Assembly (NCBI GenBank): GCA_963678855.1
Contig: OY787448.1
Coordinates: 1,364,001 to 1,428,000 of the forward strand
From: F22 sp963678855
GTDB lineage: Bacteria > Bacteroidota > Bacteroidia > Bacteroidales > Bacteroidaceae
Direction of reading: 5' to 3'
DNA length: 64,000 bases
The stretch's first letter is position 1; each line of letters starts with the position of its first letter. Position numbers and translations under genes: made by a program. Positions 61,926 to 64,000 of the stretch are shown here, one piece after another. Under the pieces are notes generated by a model. It had not been told where the DNA came from. It saw only the letters and a list, made by a program, of their open reading frames with translations, and did no database searches.

Positions 61926-63017
61926 TCAAGGTGTAAAATCTAAATAAGCTACCCATCGGTCTACGGTACTTGCAGAGATTCCTTCCACATAACTCAGCTC
62001 TTCTCTATTGTGAATCCCCTTAAAGCGTCTCCTATAATCAACTATCGCTCTTGCCTGTATATAGCTACAATATGGGTGTTTCTTCAATTCCATCAAACTA
62101 GCATGATTGATATTAAGTTTATGCACACAACTTTGGTCTACCGTGATCCATTTGCTCAAAAGTGTATCGTTTAAATAGATATCACGGACTTGATGTACAG
62201 AGACATAACCACCCAACTGCTGCCTATACCGTACAAGCATTTGGGCTATCTTACTACCAACACCTGGAATCCTTTTTAGTAGAGTGGTATCGGCACGATT
62301 CAAATCAACATACTCACCTTCTTGTAGCTTTTTTATATGACGATTATTTTTTATACGAGCTATCAACAGTCGACTGCTATCTTTACGTGCTTTTATTTTC
62401 TGATGCACGGCTACCGTATCGATAAACACATACTTTATTACAGAATCGTATAGTGTAGCAGTCATTCCATACAAAGCACGGATATCTTTTGGTTTCAGGA
62501 ACACTTTACCTGCTTCTCGGTATTTAACCAAATTACTAGCCATCCATTCAGCAACCCCCATATGTACCAAAGATGCCGAATCAACTTTGTTTGGATCAAA
62601 TGGTTCAAGCTGTAGCGCTTTTTTAGCTAAGCGTTTCGATTTGCTTTTCCATCTTTTTCTACGCAAACTATCTTGCTTCTTATATTGAGTCCGTACCACT
62701 TCAAAGCGGTGTTGCAACTTATTGCTATACTCAATACTGTCTTGCCGCTGTTGATTATCCCAAGCTAGAATAGCTAGTTCTTTCTCATGACTATGATATA
62801 TTGTGTCATGTTTTTCTGATACTACTAATAATAAACCGACCACCAGAACAAGCAAAAACAAAATAGCGCGCATCTGCCTACGATCAGCAGGATACATCTT
62901 ATTCCACTGAAAGCTGACGACAAACCAACGTCTTCGCCATGTAGAGTATCTCCTTTCCCACTCATCTAACAGGCGTAACCTGCATGCTAACACGAATCGT
63001 TTGAGATACTTATACAT
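61926..63017 (-). CDS. Membrane-anchored helix-hairpin-helix protein (ComEA-like)
   Basis: 363 residues. A basic N-terminus precedes one membrane helix (about 50-65, AILFLLVLVVGLLLVV), then a charged linker and three helix-hairpin-helix regions: near 140 (PFDPNKVDSASLVHMG), near 240 (DLNRADTTLLKRIPGVGSKI, the best preserved, with GVGSKIA) and near 310 (LNINHASLMELKKHPYCS). ComEA-type proteins bind incoming DNA at the membrane; together with comF (33350) this hints at DNA-uptake capacity but does not prove it. It starts 11 bases after the NSS transporter gene on the same strand. Confidence 0.85.
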   Translation of the reverse strand: MYKYLKRFVLACRLRLLDEWERRYSTWRRRWFVVSFQWNKMYPADRRQMRAILFLLVLVVGLLLVVSEKHDTIYHSHEKELAILAWDNQQRQDSIEYSNKLQHRFEVVRTQYKKQDSLRRKRWKSKSKRLAKKALQLEPFDPNKVDSASLVHMGVAEWMASNLVKYREAGKVFLKPKDIRALYGMTATLYDSVIKYVFIDTVAVHQKIKARKDSSRLLIARIKNNRHIKKLQEGEYVDLNRADTTLLKRIPGVGSKIAQMLVRYRQQLGGYVSVHQVRDIYLNDTLLSKWITVDQSCVHKLNINHASLMELKKHPYCSYIQARAIVDYRRRFKGIHNREELSYVEGISASTVDRWVAYLDFTP

Positions 63018-63028
63018 CTTAATAGGAA

Positions 63029-64000
63029 TTACATGAAGAAACCTAGTTCATTGAGTAGAATAAAGAATATAGCCACTGGAGCTACAAACTTTAAGATGAT
63101 TACCATCAAGCGATACAGCCCATTATGCATCTTACCGTCACTAGAGATTTCCTCATGAAAGACTCCTCGTTTATCTAAGTACCACCCAGCGAAAATAGAG
63201 ATAAACATCCCTCCAGCTGGAAGCATAATCTTAGCAGTCATGTAATCGAAGAAGTCGAATATCGTCATTCCGAACAACTGCACATGTTTCATAGGTCCAA
63301 AGGATAATGCACAGAAGACGCCAATAGCAATACAGACACTAGTGACGATTCTTGCAGCTTTCTTTCTGGTGAATGACCATGTTTCATGCACATAAGCTGT
63401 TACCACCTCGTGTATCGAAATAGTGGAGGTCAAAGCTGCCATGGCCAATAGGACATAGAATAGCAAAGAGAACGTATAAGCCAAGATAGGCACATCGCCA
63501 AATGCTTGCTGGAAAACATTAGGTAAAGTGATGAAGACGAGACTCGGTCCAGCATTTGGTTCGATACCTACAGCAAAAGCTGCTGGAAAAATGATAAAAC
63601 CAGATAATAAAGCTACGAACGTGTCAATCAGACTCACACTACCTGCTGTACGAGCTAAATTGGTTTCTTCACTAAAATAAGATGCATAGGTACAAAGACA
63701 GCCCATGCCAAGACTCATCGAGAAGAAAGCTTGCCCCATAGCACTCAACACAACCTTAGGGGTCACTTTACTCCAATCAGGCTGAATCAAAAAGTCGATA
63801 CCTTTTTGGGCACCAGGCAGCATCACAGAAAAGACAACTAAGACAAGAATAAGGATGAATAAGATAGGCATCATAATTTTAGATGATTGCTCAATACCTT
63901 TTTCAACACCTCGTACTATCACAAAGTGGGTAAACAAAGAAAAAAGCACCAACCATATTAATGGACGATACCCGCTAGAAAACTCTACAAAGTGATGGGT
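63029..64000 (-). CDS. Sodium:neurotransmitter symporter family transporter, C-terminal part
   Basis: The frame is open to the window edge, so the gene starts beyond 64000. The visible part (324 residues) begins in a loop before a helix, then RGVEKGIEQSSKIMMPILFI, characteristic of NSS/LeuT transporters, followed by GQAFFSMSLGMGCLCTYASY (sodium site region) and about seven membrane helices. It probably imports an amino acid with sodium. The reported ATG-equivalent at 63952 is a TTG inside the gene and is not the start. Confidence 0.9.
   Translation of the reverse strand, partial: THHFVEFSSGYRPLIWLVLFSLFTHFVIVRGVEKGIEQSSKIMMPILFILILVLVVFSVMLPGAQKGIDFLIQPDWSKVTPKVVLSAMGQAFFSMSLGMGCLCTYASYFSEETNLARTAGSVSLIDTFVALLSGFIIFPAAFAVGIEPNAGPSLVFITLPNVFQQAFGDVPILAYTFSLLFYVLLAMAALTSTISIHEVVTAYVHETWSFTRKKAARIVTSVCIAIGVFCALSFGPMKHVQLFGMTIFDFFDYMTAKIMLPAGGMFISIFAGWYLDKRGVFHEEISSDGKMHNGLYRLMVIILKFVAPVAIFFILLNELGFFM

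Overview
The window reads as chromosomal DNA of a low-GC member of the Bacteroidales (phylum Bacteroidota); I do not commit to a genus. The evidence is: many upstream regions carry the Bacteroidota promoter pattern TTTG-N19/20-TAnnTTTG instead of E. coli -35/-10 boxes; SecD and SecF are fused; IspG is the long, insertion-containing type; arginine synthesis uses an N-succinylornithine carbamoyltransferase with Pro90; ProRS is the short archaeal/eukaryotic type; and DUF2795, DUF1573 and TonB-receptor genes are present. There is no prophage, insertion sequence, CRISPR array or rRNA operon; most of the window is ordinary core genome.

Layout. 0-8.7 kb, minus strand: the start of a response regulator, a coiled-coil membrane protein, meaB, a DUF1573 protein and a large alpha-2-macroglobulin-like protein whose thioester motif looks lost. 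9-14 kb, plus: a TonB-dependent receptor followed by a lipoprotein made of two near-identical beta-helix-type halves, then a 59-residue HicB-like orphan (14241-14420). 14.8-22 kb, plus: fba, an 800-bp gene-poor stretch holding a candidate structured RNA with its own promoter and terminator, ppk1-ppx, rpoN (probably leaderless) and gcvH. 22-30 kb, minus: ispG, purE, DUF2795, and an operon proB-proA-argF'-orf-cobalamin adenosyltransferase, preceded by tRNA-Arg(CCT). 30-40 kb: korAB, comF and upp (minus), pckA, and an exported beta-galactosidase. 40-46 kb, minus: secDF, then a rhomboid-rhomboid-EEP operon. 46-64 kb: HU, argS, topA (minus), an outer-membrane protein and a TPR protein (minus), a Nudix hydrolase divergent from proS, an NCS2 purine permease (minus), a DUF59 protein and lpxH (plus), then a helix-hairpin-helix protein and a cut-off NSS transporter (minus).

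Metabolic picture (inference): an anaerobe using ferredoxin-linked 2-oxoglutarate metabolism (KorAB), ATP-forming/consuming PEP carboxykinase, B12-dependent methylmalonyl-CoA chemistry (MeaB plus adenosyltransferase, the mutase itself lying elsewhere), polyphosphate turnover (Ppk1/Ppx) and scavenging of uracil and purines.

The least explained features are noncoding: (1) the candidate RNA at about 16338-16742; (2) two unrelated-in-sequence but architecturally matching arrays of 22-bp quasi-palindromic units at 24251-24338 and 58911-58976, one of which forms a perfect 29-bp inverted repeat; (3) a T10G10 tract inside the large stem-loop after topA; (4) terminators that reuse the last codons of comF and of the HicB-like gene. 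I did not see a clear new multi-gene system.
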